Part shown: positions 51,601-59,184 of the stretch, piece after piece
Position numbering within the stretch: the first letter of the stretch is position 1
Layout: each line of letters begins with the position of its first letter
Origin: Flavobacteriaceae bacterium MAR_2010_72
Lineage (GTDB): Bacteria > Bacteroidota > Bacteroidia > Flavobacteriales > Flavobacteriaceae
Assembly (NCBI GenBank): GCA_003550275.1
Contig: QXCW01000002.1
Location: 1,550,001-1,614,000, forward strand
Direction: 5' to 3'
Length of the DNA: 64,000 nucleotides
The notes under the pieces: model-generated
What the model was told of the DNA's origin: nothing
The model's input: the letters and a program-made list of their open reading frames with translations, nothing else
Databases searched by the model: none
Position numbers and translations under genes: made by a program

Positions 51601-53945
51601 GGAGCCGTGATCGACGGTGGTGTTGTGTCTACTACGGTAATAGTTTGTACGGCAGTAGAGGCGTTACCACATTCGTCAGTAGCAGTCCAAGTTCTTGTAA
51701 TAGTTTTTGTGTTTCCACAAGCGGCAGTTTCCACATCACTTTCGGTGATGGTCACCGTACCACAGGTATCTGAACCTGTAGCCACGCCTGTATTTGCAGA
51801 GGACTCATCGTCGGTACACTCTATGGTGATATCGGCAGGAGCCGTGATCGACGGTGGTGTTGTGTCTACTACGGTAATAGTTTGTACGGCAGTAGAGGCG
51901 TTACCACACTCGTCAGTAGCAGTCCAAGTTCTTGTAATGGTTTTTGTATTTCCACAAGCGGCAGTTTCCACATCACTTTCGGTAATGGTCACCGTACCAC
52001 AGGTATCAGAACCTGTAGCCACGCCTGTATTTGCAGAGGACTCATCGTCAGTACACTCTATAGTGACATCGGCAGGTGCCGTGATCGATGGTGGTGTTGT
52101 ATCTACTACGGTAATAGTTTGTACAGCCGTAGAGGCGTTACCACATTCATCGGTAGCAGTCCATGTTCTTGTAATGGTCTTTGTATTTCCACAAGCGGCA
52201 GTTTCCACATCACTTTCGGTGATGGTCACCGTACCACAGGTATCAGAACCTGTAGCCACGCCCGTATTTGCAGAGGACTCATCGTCAGTACACTCTATAG
52301 TGACATCGGCAGGAGCCGTGATCGACGGTGGTGTTGTGTCTACAATAGTAAAGGTAGCAGATGTTGTAGAGATATTATTGCAATCATCAGCAGCGGAAAA
52401 GGTATAATTCAAAACTTGAGTTCCACCACAGTTATTAACGGTTGAATCTAAATTATAACTCCAAGTAACAGTGCTACAAGTATCGGAAGCGTTGGCGCCA
52501 CCATGTGAAGCTAACCAGTTGTTTAGAGCAGTAGTATTGCCGCTTCCATCACATTCAACTTGCAGATTGGATGCAGGCGTATTTATAGATGGAGGGGTTG
52601 AATCATCAATATTGATAATATGTGTAAAACTAACACTAGTATTACCGCATTCATCGGTAACAGTATACGTTCTAGTAATTACTATTGGGCATGTACCAGA
52701 AACACTATCAGAACTGTTAACAGTAATATTGGCATCAGCCGATACATTATCAGTAATTGTTAAATTACCAGGTAGCGCTTCTAGACCTGCTACCGTTGTT
52801 TGAGCGGCAGGAGCAGCACTTGCATTACAGCCTTCAATTGTTGTAGGGGTTATTGAACCAGCAACCACAGGTGCTTGAGTGTCACCAGCAGTGACTGTTA
52901 TGCTTTCAGTTGCAGTACAACCAGCGTCATCTGTTATTCTTACCGTAATAGTACCAGGGCCAGCTCCAGAATAACTTAAAACCGTTGTTGGAGGTCCATT
53001 CATCGAGGTAGATGCTCCTGTTGTGTTGGCTGTAACCGTAAATGTATATGGTGGTGTTCCACCACTAGCGGTAAAACTTCCTGAACCATTATTTGCAGTA
53101 CATGATGGGTTAGTACTCGACGGTGTATTGGTTAATTGAGACGGGAATGCCAAAGTCTCTGAATAAGGATTGAGATTTGTATTTCCATTTGAATCAGTTA
53201 CTTTTAGTGTTGGGTTATAAGTTCCTGGTATATTATAAAGTACAATTGGAGACGATGCCGATCCACCTTGATAGGTTCCGCCATCATAATTCCATACATA
53301 AGTATATGGAGGCGTACCACCTATAGTTGTAGAAGTAAATGTTACTAAAGACGTCGAGCCCGTTGTACAGGCAGTATAATCATATTGAACAGCTAAAGGA
53401 GTTGAAACAATTAAGTCTGCTGGAAATTGACATTGCGATTGACTATAACTACTACAAGTATATGGGCCATTTTTTGGGGGTTCACTATTTTTTGATGTAA
53501 CCCATACTACCAATAGATTTTCTAAAGTCAATAACTCACCACATACCCAATTAAAAGGGCCATATACCAAATATTCTGTTATACCTTGATTTGAGCTGGG
53601 CAATTCTCCTAAATATTCATTAATAGGGACAGGAGTGTCTCCAACCATTAAATCAGCAAAAACCCTAGCACCATAAACAGGAGCATTTCTATTACTAGAA
53701 ACCCCTGCAATCATATATACAGGTAAGATAGTGCCTGGATTACAACTCGTGTTAGTTAAAGGAGTTCCAGGAACATTTGTTGAACTTAAATAGACACTTT
53801 CAATAGAAAAACTATTAGCATTACAATTGTAGCCACAGTTTCTTAAATCAGGGGTTTGCGCATTTAGAGCAGATATTCCAAAGCATAAAAATAGTACAAG
53901 TACTATATAGCTTCGTAAGTTAGTGTTAAGCGTATTTGTTTTCAT
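45666..53945 (-). CDS. Giant T9SS type B repeat adhesin (SprB-like)
   Basis: A 2759-residue secreted protein: signal peptide (about 1-29), a PKD-like domain (about 190-265), an SprB-type repeat (about 270-350), HYR/Ig-like domains, fourteen 79-residue repeats (VDTTPPSITAPAD...), three longer Cys-paired domains, seven 83-residue repeats (VDTTAPTFTVPAS...), and a C-terminal gliding-motility-associated sorting domain (TPNGDNINDFFSV, IFNRWGAKIYE, GTYYYIINL). Each repeat carries four or more Cys, fitting disulfide-stiffened rods. It is exported by T9SS and probably acts as a cell-surface adhesin, gliding filament or calcium-stabilised stalk. The next gene is its PorP/SprF partner. Confidence 0.93.
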   Translation of the reverse strand: MKTNTLNTNLRSYIVLVLFLCFGISALNAQTPDLRNCGYNCNANSFSIESVYLSSTNVPGTPLTNTSCNPGTILPVYMIAGVSSNRNAPVYGARVFADLMVGDTPVPINEYLGELPSSNQGITEYLVYGPFNWVCGELLTLENLLVVWVTSKNSEPPKNGPYTCSSYSQSQCQFPADLIVSTPLAVQYDYTACTTGSTSLVTFTSTTIGGTPPYTYVWNYDGGTYQGGSASSPIVLYNIPGTYNPTLKVTDSNGNTNLNPYSETLAFPSQLTNTPSSTNPSCTANNGSGSFTASGGTPPYTFTVTANTTGASTSMNGPPTTVLSYSGAGPGTITVRITDDAGCTATESITVTAGDTQAPVVAGSITPTTIEGCNASAAPAAQTTVAGLEALPGNLTITDNVSADANITVNSSDSVSGTCPIVITRTYTVTDECGNTSVSFTHIINIDDSTPPSINTPASNLQVECDGSGNTTALNNWLASHGGANASDTCSTVTWSYNLDSTVNNCGGTQVLNYTFSAADDCNNISTTSATFTIVDTTPPSITAPADVTIECTDDESSANTGVATGSDTCGTVTITESDVETAACGNTKTITRTWTATDECGNASTAVQTITVVDTTPPSITAPADVTIECTDDESSANTGVATGSDTCGTVTITESDVETAACGNTKTITRTWTATDECGNASTAVQTITVVDTTPPSITAPADITIECTDDESSANTGVATGSDTCGTVTITESDVETAACGNTKTITRTWTATDECGNASTAVQTITVVDTTPPSITAPADVTIECTDDESSANTGVATGSDTCGTVTITESDVETAACGNTKTITRTWTATDECGNASTAVQTITVVDTTPPSITAPADVTIECTDDESSANTGVATGSDTCGTVTITESDVETAACGNTKTITRTWTATDECGNASTAVQTITVVDTTPPSITAPADITIECTDDESSANTGVATGSDTCGTVTITESDVETAACGNTKTITRTWTATDECGNASTAVQTITVVDTTPPSITAPADVTIECTDDESSANTGVATGSDTCGTVTITESDVETAACGNTKTITRTWTATDECGNASTAVQTITVVDTTPPSITAPADITIECTDDESSANTGVATGSDTCGTVTITESDVETAACGNTKTITRTWTATDECGNASTAVQTITVVDTTPPSITAPADITIECTDDESSANTGVATGSDTCGTVTITESDVETAACGNTKTITRTWTATDECGNASTAVQTITVVDTTPPSITAPADVTIECTDDESSANTGVATGSDTCGTVTITESDVETAACGNTKTITRTWTATDECGNASTAVQTITVVDTTPPSITAPADITIECTDDESSANTGVATGSDTCGTVTITESDVETAACGNTKTITRTWTATDECGNASTAVQTITVVDTTPPSITAPADVTIECTDDESSANTGVATGSDTCGTVTITESDVETAACGNTKTITRTWTATDECGNASTAVQTITVVDTTPPSITAPADITIECTDDESSANTGVATGSDTCGTVTITESDVETAACGNTKTITRTWTATDECGNASTAVQTITVVDTTPPSITAPADVTIECTDDESSANTGVATGSDTCGTVTITESDVETVACGNTKTITRTWTATDECGNASTAVQTITVVDTTPPSIDNSNTQNIEIECGVTDPNALQNWLDTNAGATASDTCGNVTWSNDYGSDTNVKCDDGAITVTFTATDDCGNSTSTTATYLIKDTIDPELTIPADITIECPDDSSPSNTGTATATDNCSPANVTFNDVITNGNCPSNYTITRTWTATDACGNSISENQIITVQDTTNPLITVVASDQTVECDGAGNLAQLQAWLDTNAGAMATESCSTITWTHNFTSLSDGCSETGSAIVTFTATDECGNSSSTSAKFEIEDNVAPTFTVPADITIECDQDSLDLALTGDVTNEGDSCSPNIDATYVDAEAAGQCANERVITRTWTLVDDCGNTTTQVQTITIVDTTAPTFTVPASLTIECDQDELDLTITGDVSDEADNCSTNLDATYVDAEAAGQCANERVITRTWSLVDDCGNTTTQVQTITIVDTTAPTFTVPASLTIECDQDELDLNITGDVSDEADNCSTNLDATYVDSEVAGQCANERVITRTWTLVDDCGNTTTQVQTITIVDTSAPTFTVPASLTIECDQDELDLNITGDVSDEADNCSTNLDATFVDAEAAGQCANERVITRTWSLVDDCGNTTTQVQTITIVDTTAPTFTVPASLTIECDQDELDLNITGDVSDEADNCSTNLDATYVDSEAAGQCANERVITRTWSLVDDCGNTTTQVQTITIVDTTAPTFTVPASLTIECDQDELDLNITGDVSDEADNCSTNLNATYVDAEAAGQCANERVITRTWSLVDDCGNTTTQVQTITIVDTTAPTFTVPASLTIECDQDELDLNITGDVSDEADNCSTNLDATYVDAEAAGQCANERVITRTWSLVDDCGNTTTQVQTITIVDTTAPELVTDLNRNITVDCDSIPSVPQLTFTDACSSDEAITVQFNESSTYSGNAQDYVITRNWTVTDECGNQSVITQAINVNVSNVSSLDTTVCITEDFDLDLFSLLNGVDDFDGTWTVVSGNATINGSIFNPSSLLDSEGRFEESDLGIYTFRYESLQNTACPTEVEVSITINDECVVFPCGAEDVVISKAVTPNGDNINDFFSVTGVEPCGFVIELQIFNRWGAKIYENFNYQNDWYGTSSKSSFGSSNTVPTGTYYYIINLKNSGLKPFAGPIYVGTK
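46515..48257 (-). repeat. Seven 249-bp tandem repeats (adhesin repeat B)
   Basis: Seven units of exactly 83 codons (7 x 249 = 1743 bases). Six are nearly identical (VDTTAPTFTVPASLTIECDQ...); the N-terminal-most unit has diverged (NVAPTFTVPADITIECDQ). Differences between units are mostly single substitutions, such as ATY/ATF and SEVAG/AEAAG. Confidence 0.93.
49026..52343 (-). repeat. Fourteen 237-bp tandem repeats (adhesin repeat A)
   Basis: Fourteen units of exactly 79 codons (14 x 237 = 3318 bases). At the protein level they differ almost only by V/I in PAD(V/I)TIEC and one A/V in the last unit. Silent differences reveal higher-order periods: 474 bases at 49026-50200 and 711 bases at about 50700-52100. 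Confidence 0.95.
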
Positions 53946-54316
53946 AAGCCCTTATTTAGGTTTGGGATTAATTAAGTCTTTATTTATTAACTATTGTTTT
54001 GTATTTTTAATACTACAATTAAATCATTTACCAAAACGCTGAATTTTCGAAGCTAGATCGTAATTAAGATCGACGCAAACAAAATTTAACGGCCTGATAA
54101 TTAATACTCTATTAAATGAGGGAAGTGCATTGCTAAACAATGCTGGAATGGATGTATTAATATTTTTAAGATTTGGGATCATAATATTAATTTATTAAAC
54201 AAAGCAACTCATAACTCGCCTCATTAGCAAAAATAAATGTTAAAGGGACGAAAATAATCGTTAAAACGGAATTATGCAACATTTTATCGAAAAAAATTGC
54301 ATTTAATCGATGCATT
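53946..54316. promoter_or_regulatory. Divergent regulatory gap between the adhesin operon and sixA
   Basis: 371 bases without a credible frame, very AT-rich. It holds TGCAACATTTTATCGA (54275-54290) and TGCATTTAATCGATGCA (54298-54314), the latter ending two bases before the sixA ATG and matching sites before the CAP gene. On the minus strand TATTTTTG (54228-54235) could be a -7 box for the adhesin operon, but no TTG is at the right distance. Confidence 0.45.
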
Positions 54317-54802
54317 ATGAAAAATATTACTTTTATACGTCATGCAAAATCATCTTGGGAATACGATGTTCGAGATCAAGACAGACCGCTCTCTAACCGC
54401 GGTTTTACTGATGCCGAGCTTGTTTCTAAACAATTTGAGTCTGTTTCTTTTCAACCTGACGCTGTTTTTTCAAGTCCTGCAAATCGCGCGTTAACAACTT
54501 GTAAAATATTCTTAAAAAATCTTGAAATACCCAATAACTTACTGACTATTAGTAGTGATTTGTATGATTTTGGAGGTGAAAGTGTGGTCAGGTTTATCAA
54601 ATCTATCGATGAAAAACATCAAAATGTAATAATATTCGGACACAACCATGCCTTCACATCTTTGGTAAATCGTTTTGGCGATAATTATATAGATAATTTA
54701 CCTACCTGTGGTTTAGTTTGGATTGCCTTTGACATACCAACATGGAATGCCATTGATAAGGGAAAAACCAAGCTCATTATTACCCCTAAAGAATTAAAGT
54801 GA
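54317..54802 (+). CDS. SixA-like histidine phosphatase
   Basis: A 161-residue phosphatase of the histidine phosphatase superfamily. The phospho-accepting histidine is in FIRHAKSSW (H9); PLSNRG, SSPANRALTT and the second histidine motif IFGHNHAFTSL follow. The short length and RHAKS type match the SixA branch, which in E. coli dephosphorylates phosphohistidine on a phosphotransferase protein. The substrate here is unknown. The start codon almost abuts an ATCGAT palindrome, suggesting tight repression. The ppk1-ppx pair follows after 103 bases. Confidence 0.85.
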   Translation: MKNITFIRHAKSSWEYDVRDQDRPLSNRGFTDAELVSKQFESVSFQPDAVFSSPANRALTTCKIFLKNLEIPNNLLTISSDLYDFGGESVVRFIKSIDEKHQNVIIFGHNHAFTSLVNRFGDNYIDNLPTCGLVWIAFDIPTWNAIDKGKTKLIITPKELK

Positions 54803-54873
54803 TAAAAGCATAAGGATAAAAACTTAAATATTCTTAAATACCCTTATGGTCATAATTAAAAGTATAAATAGAA

Positions 54874-54881
54874 TATATTTG
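54874..54881 (+). promoter_or_regulatory. -7 promoter box of ppk1
   Basis: TATATTTG matches TAnnTTTG, 25 bases before the ppk1 ATG at 54906. The -33 element is not clear. Confidence 0.5.
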
Positions 54882-54905
54882 TAGGAAATAAATGTATTGA
54901 CTTAA

Positions 54906-56960
54906 ATGACCAAGGATCAAAATATCTATATTAATAGAGAATTAAGCTGGCTGCAATTTAATGCCAGAGTGTTGCAAGAAGCTAATGACGAAAACATTCC
55001 ACTTATTGAACGCATTCGTTTTTTGGGAATTTTCTCAAATAATCTAGATGAGTTTTTTAAGGTGCGATATGCCACAGTAAAACGAATCGATGAAGCCGGA
55101 AAAGGAGGTAGAAGCGAATTGGGAGGTATTGTGGCTAGTGAACTGCTCGAAAAAATCACAGAAGTCGTTATCAAACAACAAAGTGAAAGTTTGGTTGTTC
55201 TTGAAGATATTCAACTTAAATTAAGAGAAGAAAACATTCATATTATTAATGAAAGTGAAATCAATGCACAGCAACATGATTTTTTGATTGATTATTTTAT
55301 TGAGCACGTTAGTCCAGCGCTAGTAACAATTATACTTAATGATGACATTAAGCTTCCAACCTTAAAAGATAGTGCTGCTTATTTGGCCGTAAAGATGGTG
55401 CTTCCAAATAGCGAAAAACAATATGCACTTATAGAAATACCAAAAACGGTAGATCGCTTTGTAGTTTTACCTAAAGTGGGTGACACTAATTACATCATAA
55501 TGCTTGACGATTTGCTTCGTCACTGTTTAAAGGATATTTTCAATATTTTTGATTATACAGATATTTCAGCACATATGATTAAGATCACTAGGGATGCTGA
55601 ACTTGATTTTGAAAGCGATTTTAGTAAAAGTTTTATAGATAAAATTTCCGATAGTGTTAAACACCGTCAAATTGGTGAGCCTGTGCGTTTTGTTTATGAC
55701 AAAACCATCGATGAAGAAACCCTTAAATATTTGATGGATAAAATGGGAATCGATTCTAATGATAGTGTGATTCCTGGAGGGCGTTATCACAACAGGCGTG
55801 ATTATATGGATTTTCCTAGTTTGGGCCGAACAGATTTACTCTATCAAAAAATAGTTCCCTTACCAGTTAAGGGATTGAGTCTTCAGGAGAGTATTTTTAA
55901 AACTATAGAGCATAAAGACTATTTGCTATATACACCTTTTCATACGTTTTCGTATATCGTTAAATTTTTAAGAGAAGCTGCTTTAGATCCACAAGTAAAG
56001 GTCATAAAAATTACAATTTATAGGTTAGCCCAAATTTCACACGTTGCAAGTTCACTAATAAATGCAGCTAAAAACGGAAAAAAAGTTACTGTATCCATTG
56101 AACTTCAGGCTAGATTTGATGAACAAGCCAATATTGATTATGCAGAACAACTAGAAGCTGATGGCGTTAACCTTTTATTTGGTGTGAAAGGATTAAAAGT
56201 TCACAGTAAAATGTGTGTGATTGAACGAGAAGAACAAGGCAAGATTATGCGTTATGGATTTATAAGTACGGGTAACTTTAATGAGTCTACTGCGAAAATA
56301 TACACGGACTTCACAATATTCACTGCCAATCAAAAAATTCTGAAGGATATTAATAAAGTTTTTAACTTTTTTGAAACCAACTATAAAATTTATCGGTACA
56401 AACATATTATTACATCGCCACACTATACCAAATCAAAATTATTTAAGCTTATTGATAATGAAATCGAGAATGTAAGGCAAGGTAAGCCTGCTTATATGAA
56501 ACTGAAGTTAAATAGTATTTCAAGCTATGCAATGGTCGATAAATTATATGAAGCCAGTAGAGCAGGGGTTAAGATACAGATGGTAATTAGGGGTATCTGC
56601 TGTTTGGTTCCTGGTATTAAAGGCATGAGCGAGAATATTGAAGTCATTAGCATTGTTGGTAAATTTTTAGAGCATACCCGACTCTTCGTTTTTTGTAATA
56701 ATGACGATCCAAAAGTGTATATTTCTTCCGCAGATTGGATGACAAGGAATATTGAGAATAGGGTGGAAGTGACCTGTCCTATTTATGACGAAGATATTAA
56801 ACAGGAATTGTTGGATATTTTTGATATCTGTTGGAGTGACAATGTAAAGGCACGAATTATAAATGCGACCCAAGATAACACCTATAAACGAAACGATTTA
56901 CCTAAAGTAAGAGCGCAATTTGCTACTTACGATTACTATTTAAAAAAATTACAAGATTAA
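54906..56960 (+). CDS. ppk1: Polyphosphate kinase 1
   Basis: A 684-residue enzyme that makes polyphosphate from ATP reversibly. The N domain starts INRELSWLQFNARVLQEA; the head domain follows, then the two phospholipase D-like C domains with the autophosphorylated H433 (GLKVHSK) and the second histidine H590 (FLEHTR), the counterparts of E. coli H435 and H592. STGNFNE and SADWMTRNIENRVE are also present. The next gene, ppx, starts within the stop codon (TAATG), so both are co-translated. Confidence 0.94.
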   Translation: MTKDQNIYINRELSWLQFNARVLQEANDENIPLIERIRFLGIFSNNLDEFFKVRYATVKRIDEAGKGGRSELGGIVASELLEKITEVVIKQQSESLVVLEDIQLKLREENIHIINESEINAQQHDFLIDYFIEHVSPALVTIILNDDIKLPTLKDSAAYLAVKMVLPNSEKQYALIEIPKTVDRFVVLPKVGDTNYIIMLDDLLRHCLKDIFNIFDYTDISAHMIKITRDAELDFESDFSKSFIDKISDSVKHRQIGEPVRFVYDKTIDEETLKYLMDKMGIDSNDSVIPGGRYHNRRDYMDFPSLGRTDLLYQKIVPLPVKGLSLQESIFKTIEHKDYLLYTPFHTFSYIVKFLREAALDPQVKVIKITIYRLAQISHVASSLINAAKNGKKVTVSIELQARFDEQANIDYAEQLEADGVNLLFGVKGLKVHSKMCVIEREEQGKIMRYGFISTGNFNESTAKIYTDFTIFTANQKILKDINKVFNFFETNYKIYRYKHIITSPHYTKSKLFKLIDNEIENVRQGKPAYMKLKLNSISSYAMVDKLYEASRAGVKIQMVIRGICCLVPGIKGMSENIEVISIVGKFLEHTRLFVFCNNDDPKVYISSADWMTRNIENRVEVTCPIYDEDIKQELLDIFDICWSDNVKARIINATQDNTYKRNDLPKVRAQFATYDYYLKKLQD

Positions 56961-57868
56961 TGCTAACCATTAAGAAGTACGCCGCCATAGATATTGGCTC
57001 CAATGCTGTAAGATTACTAATTTCAAATATTATTGAACAAAAAGGAAAGCCAACCTTATTTAAAAAAAGCTCTTTGGTTAGGGTGCCTATTCGTTTAGGA
57101 TCTGATGTTTTTGTAAACCATGAAATTTCAGAAGAAAATCAGCAACGCATGATTGACACAATGGTGGCCTTTAAGCTTTTAATGAAATCGCACAAAGTTT
57201 CAGTATATAAAGCTTGTGCGACTTCAGCGATGCGTGAGGCCGAAAACGGTGCAAAGGTGTCTAAATTAATTGAAAAGCATTCTAAAATTAAAATTGATAT
57301 CATTGGTGGAGAAGAGGAAGCAGCTATTATTGCTGCAACAGACTTACATTCTTATATCGATGATAGCAAAACCTATCTTTATGTTGACGTTGGTGGTGGT
57401 AGTACCGAGTTTTCTATAATCAGGCATGGTGAAACCATTGCTTCAAAGTCCTTTAAAATAGGGACTGTACGATTATTAAATGACATGGTTAAAAATGAAA
57501 CTTGGCTAGAATTAGAATCCTGGATTAAATTGCACAGCAAAAACTTTGATAAAATTGATTTAATTGGTTCTGGTGGGAACATTAATAAAATATTTAAAAT
57601 ATCTGGTAAAGCCATGGGTAAACCATTGACTTACTTTTATTTAACTTCCTATTATAATAAACTACAGACCTATTCATATGAAGAACGTATTACCGAATTG
57701 GACCTTAATCAGGATAGGGCAGATGTAATTATTCCAGCAACTCGAATTTATCTCTCGGCAATGAAATGGAGTGGAGCAAAAGACATCTATGTTCCCAAAA
57801 TTGGCCTTTCAGATGGCATAATTAAAAGTGTCTATTTCAATACAGTTTCGGGTGTAACAATGTCTTAA
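56960..57868 (+). CDS. ppx: Exopolyphosphatase / Ppx-GppA family phosphatase
   Basis: A 302-residue protein of the actin-like ASKHA fold: AAIDIGSNAVRLLIS at the N-terminus (phosphate 1), the catalytic Glu region CATSAMREAENG, VDVGGGSTEFSI (phosphate 2) and KIGLSDGIIKSVY. It lacks the C-terminal HD-like domain of long Ppx/GppA enzymes, like other short Ppx proteins. It would shorten polyphosphate made by the overlapping ppk1. Hydrolysis of pppGpp is an alternative activity. Confidence 0.9.
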   Translation: MLTIKKYAAIDIGSNAVRLLISNIIEQKGKPTLFKKSSLVRVPIRLGSDVFVNHEISEENQQRMIDTMVAFKLLMKSHKVSVYKACATSAMREAENGAKVSKLIEKHSKIKIDIIGGEEEAAIIAATDLHSYIDDSKTYLYVDVGGGSTEFSIIRHGETIASKSFKIGTVRLLNDMVKNETWLELESWIKLHSKNFDKIDLIGSGGNINKIFKISGKAMGKPLTYFYLTSYYNKLQTYSYEERITELDLNQDRADVIIPATRIYLSAMKWSGAKDIYVPKIGLSDGIIKSVYFNTVSGVTMS

Positions 57869-57964
57869 TTAAGCATTTCATCTTTGTTTTATGGCTACAT
57901 ATCTAATTTTTATGATTTGTTAAAACATTTCAGTTTATATTCGAAATCTCAAATCATTTAAATT

Positions 57965-58540
57965 ATGAAATCAATACTTACTACTTTAGTTTTTATCCTT
58001 TTTACTTATACTGGCTTTTCTCAAGACGATAAAAAGGAAGACAACAATTCAAAAGATGAAATAGAATTAAAAACCAAATTTGGTGTAAGATTGGCTTACA
58101 ATATTTCTAACTTGGATTTTGAACCAGACCCCAACTTTGAAAATAAACATCGTAATAACATGGCCTTTGGTGGCTTTGTTGACTTTGCAGTTTCAAATTC
58201 ATTTTCAATTTTGACCGAATTGCAGTATTCTGCTGAAGGCGGTGGAAAAGATGAAACTTTAAGAGTTTCTTATATTCAGTTACCAGTATTGTTTAAATTG
58301 TATTTTGGTGAAAACTTTTCTGCTGGTGCAGGACCAATGGTTGGAATTAAAACCTGGAGCTATGAAGATGGTTATAAAAACGTTGCGTTTTCTGGTGTAG
58401 CTGGAATAGAATATCTGCTTACTGATATTCTGTTTTTAGATGCCAGATTTCACTACGGATTCAGTAATATCCTAGACAACGATTCTAGCTTTGAAGCTAA
58501 AAACACCAACATTCAAATTGGTATTGGATTGAAAATGTAA
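57965..58540 (+). CDS. Porin family outer-membrane beta-barrel (PorT-like)
   Basis: A 191-residue protein with a signal peptide (about 1-20, ending GFSQ), an acidic linker DDKKEDNNSKDEIELK and an eight-strand type barrel typical of PorT/OMP_b-brl_2 proteins: KFGVRLAYNISNL, SFSILTELQYSAEGG, YIQLPVLFKLYFG, FSAGAGPMVGIKTW and a C-terminal IQIGIGLKM. The family includes T9SS PorT, but this short protein lacks features that would prove that role. Probably monocistronic. Confidence 0.8.
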   Translation: MKSILTTLVFILFTYTGFSQDDKKEDNNSKDEIELKTKFGVRLAYNISNLDFEPDPNFENKHRNNMAFGGFVDFAVSNSFSILTELQYSAEGGGKDETLRVSYIQLPVLFKLYFGENFSAGAGPMVGIKTWSYEDGYKNVAFSGVAGIEYLLTDILFLDARFHYGFSNILDNDSSFEAKNTNIQIGIGLKM

Positions 58541-58564
58541 AATCATAACTTATATAAAAAAGAG

Positions 58565-58592
58565 AAACTCCAGCGTTACGTTGGAGTTTTTT
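58565..58592. terminator. Bidirectional terminator between the barrel gene and miaE
   Basis: AAACTCCAGCG pairs with CGTTGGAGTTT, with one G-U pair, followed by a T run, between converging genes. Confidence 0.82.
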
Positions 58593-58599
58593 ATTTTTA

Positions 58600-59181
58600 T
58601 TAACCATGTATGGTTTGCGATTTGCTCAAATCTTTCATGATATTGGCTTCAAAATCCAACAATTGTTGCCATTTGTCATCAACTTCTTTTCGGTCACTAT
58701 ATTGGCGTGCAAACCCTAAAAACATAGTATAATGATTGGCTTCACTGACCATTAATTTTCGATAGAACTCGGCAAGTTCTTTGTCTTTAAGTTCTTCAGA
58801 CAATAATCTAAAACGTTCACAACTTCTAGCTTCAATCAACGCTGCATAAAGCAAACGATGCACTAATTGTGTAGTTCGACTTCCTCCTTTAGGGAAAAAT
58901 GTAACTAATTTTATAACGTAATCATCTTTGCGATCTCTGCCAAGCGTCCAGCCACGTTCTAAAATTTTATCATGCACCATTTTAAAATGACTTATTTCTT
59001 CTTTTACCAAAGCGATCATTTCTTGTACCAGCTCGGTATATTCAGGAAAACTTACTATAAGTGAAATCGCTGTACTCGCTGCCTTTTGTTCACAATAGGC
59101 ATGATCTATAAGAATGTCTTCAATATTCTTTTCAACGATATTTACCCATCTTGGGTCTGTTGGTAGTTTTAAACCTAGCAT
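58600..59181 (-). CDS. miaE: tRNA-(ms2io6A)-hydroxylase MiaE
   Basis: A 193-residue non-heme di-iron ferritin-like oxygenase that hydroxylates ms2i6A at tRNA position 37. Motifs are LIDHAYCEQKAASTA, EEISHFKMVHDKI, LIEARSCERFRLLSEE and VSEANHYTMFLGFA, whose Glu and His residues bind the two irons. Length is normal. It is the last gene of an operon with dnaX and a lipoprotein; the tRNA link to dnaX looks accidental. Confidence 0.9.
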   Translation of the reverse strand: MLGLKLPTDPRWVNIVEKNIEDILIDHAYCEQKAASTAISLIVSFPEYTELVQEMIALVKEEISHFKMVHDKILERGWTLGRDRKDDYVIKLVTFFPKGGSRTTQLVHRLLYAALIEARSCERFRLLSEELKDKELAEFYRKLMVSEANHYTMFLGFARQYSDRKEVDDKWQQLLDFEANIMKDLSKSQTIHG

Positions 59182-59184
59182 AAT

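Noticed and set aside
46515-52343. Possible CRISPR array because of the regular repeats
   Set aside because: Units are 237 and 249 bases, fully coding, in frame and without short spacers.
48997-52407. A 1136-codon open frame on the plus strand, and further long frames at 49038-52445
   Set aside because: They are antisense shadows of the repeat array in the giant adhesin gene. They repeat with the same 79-residue period, have no start context or signal peptide of their own, and exist only because the 237-bp unit lacks stop codons in those frames.
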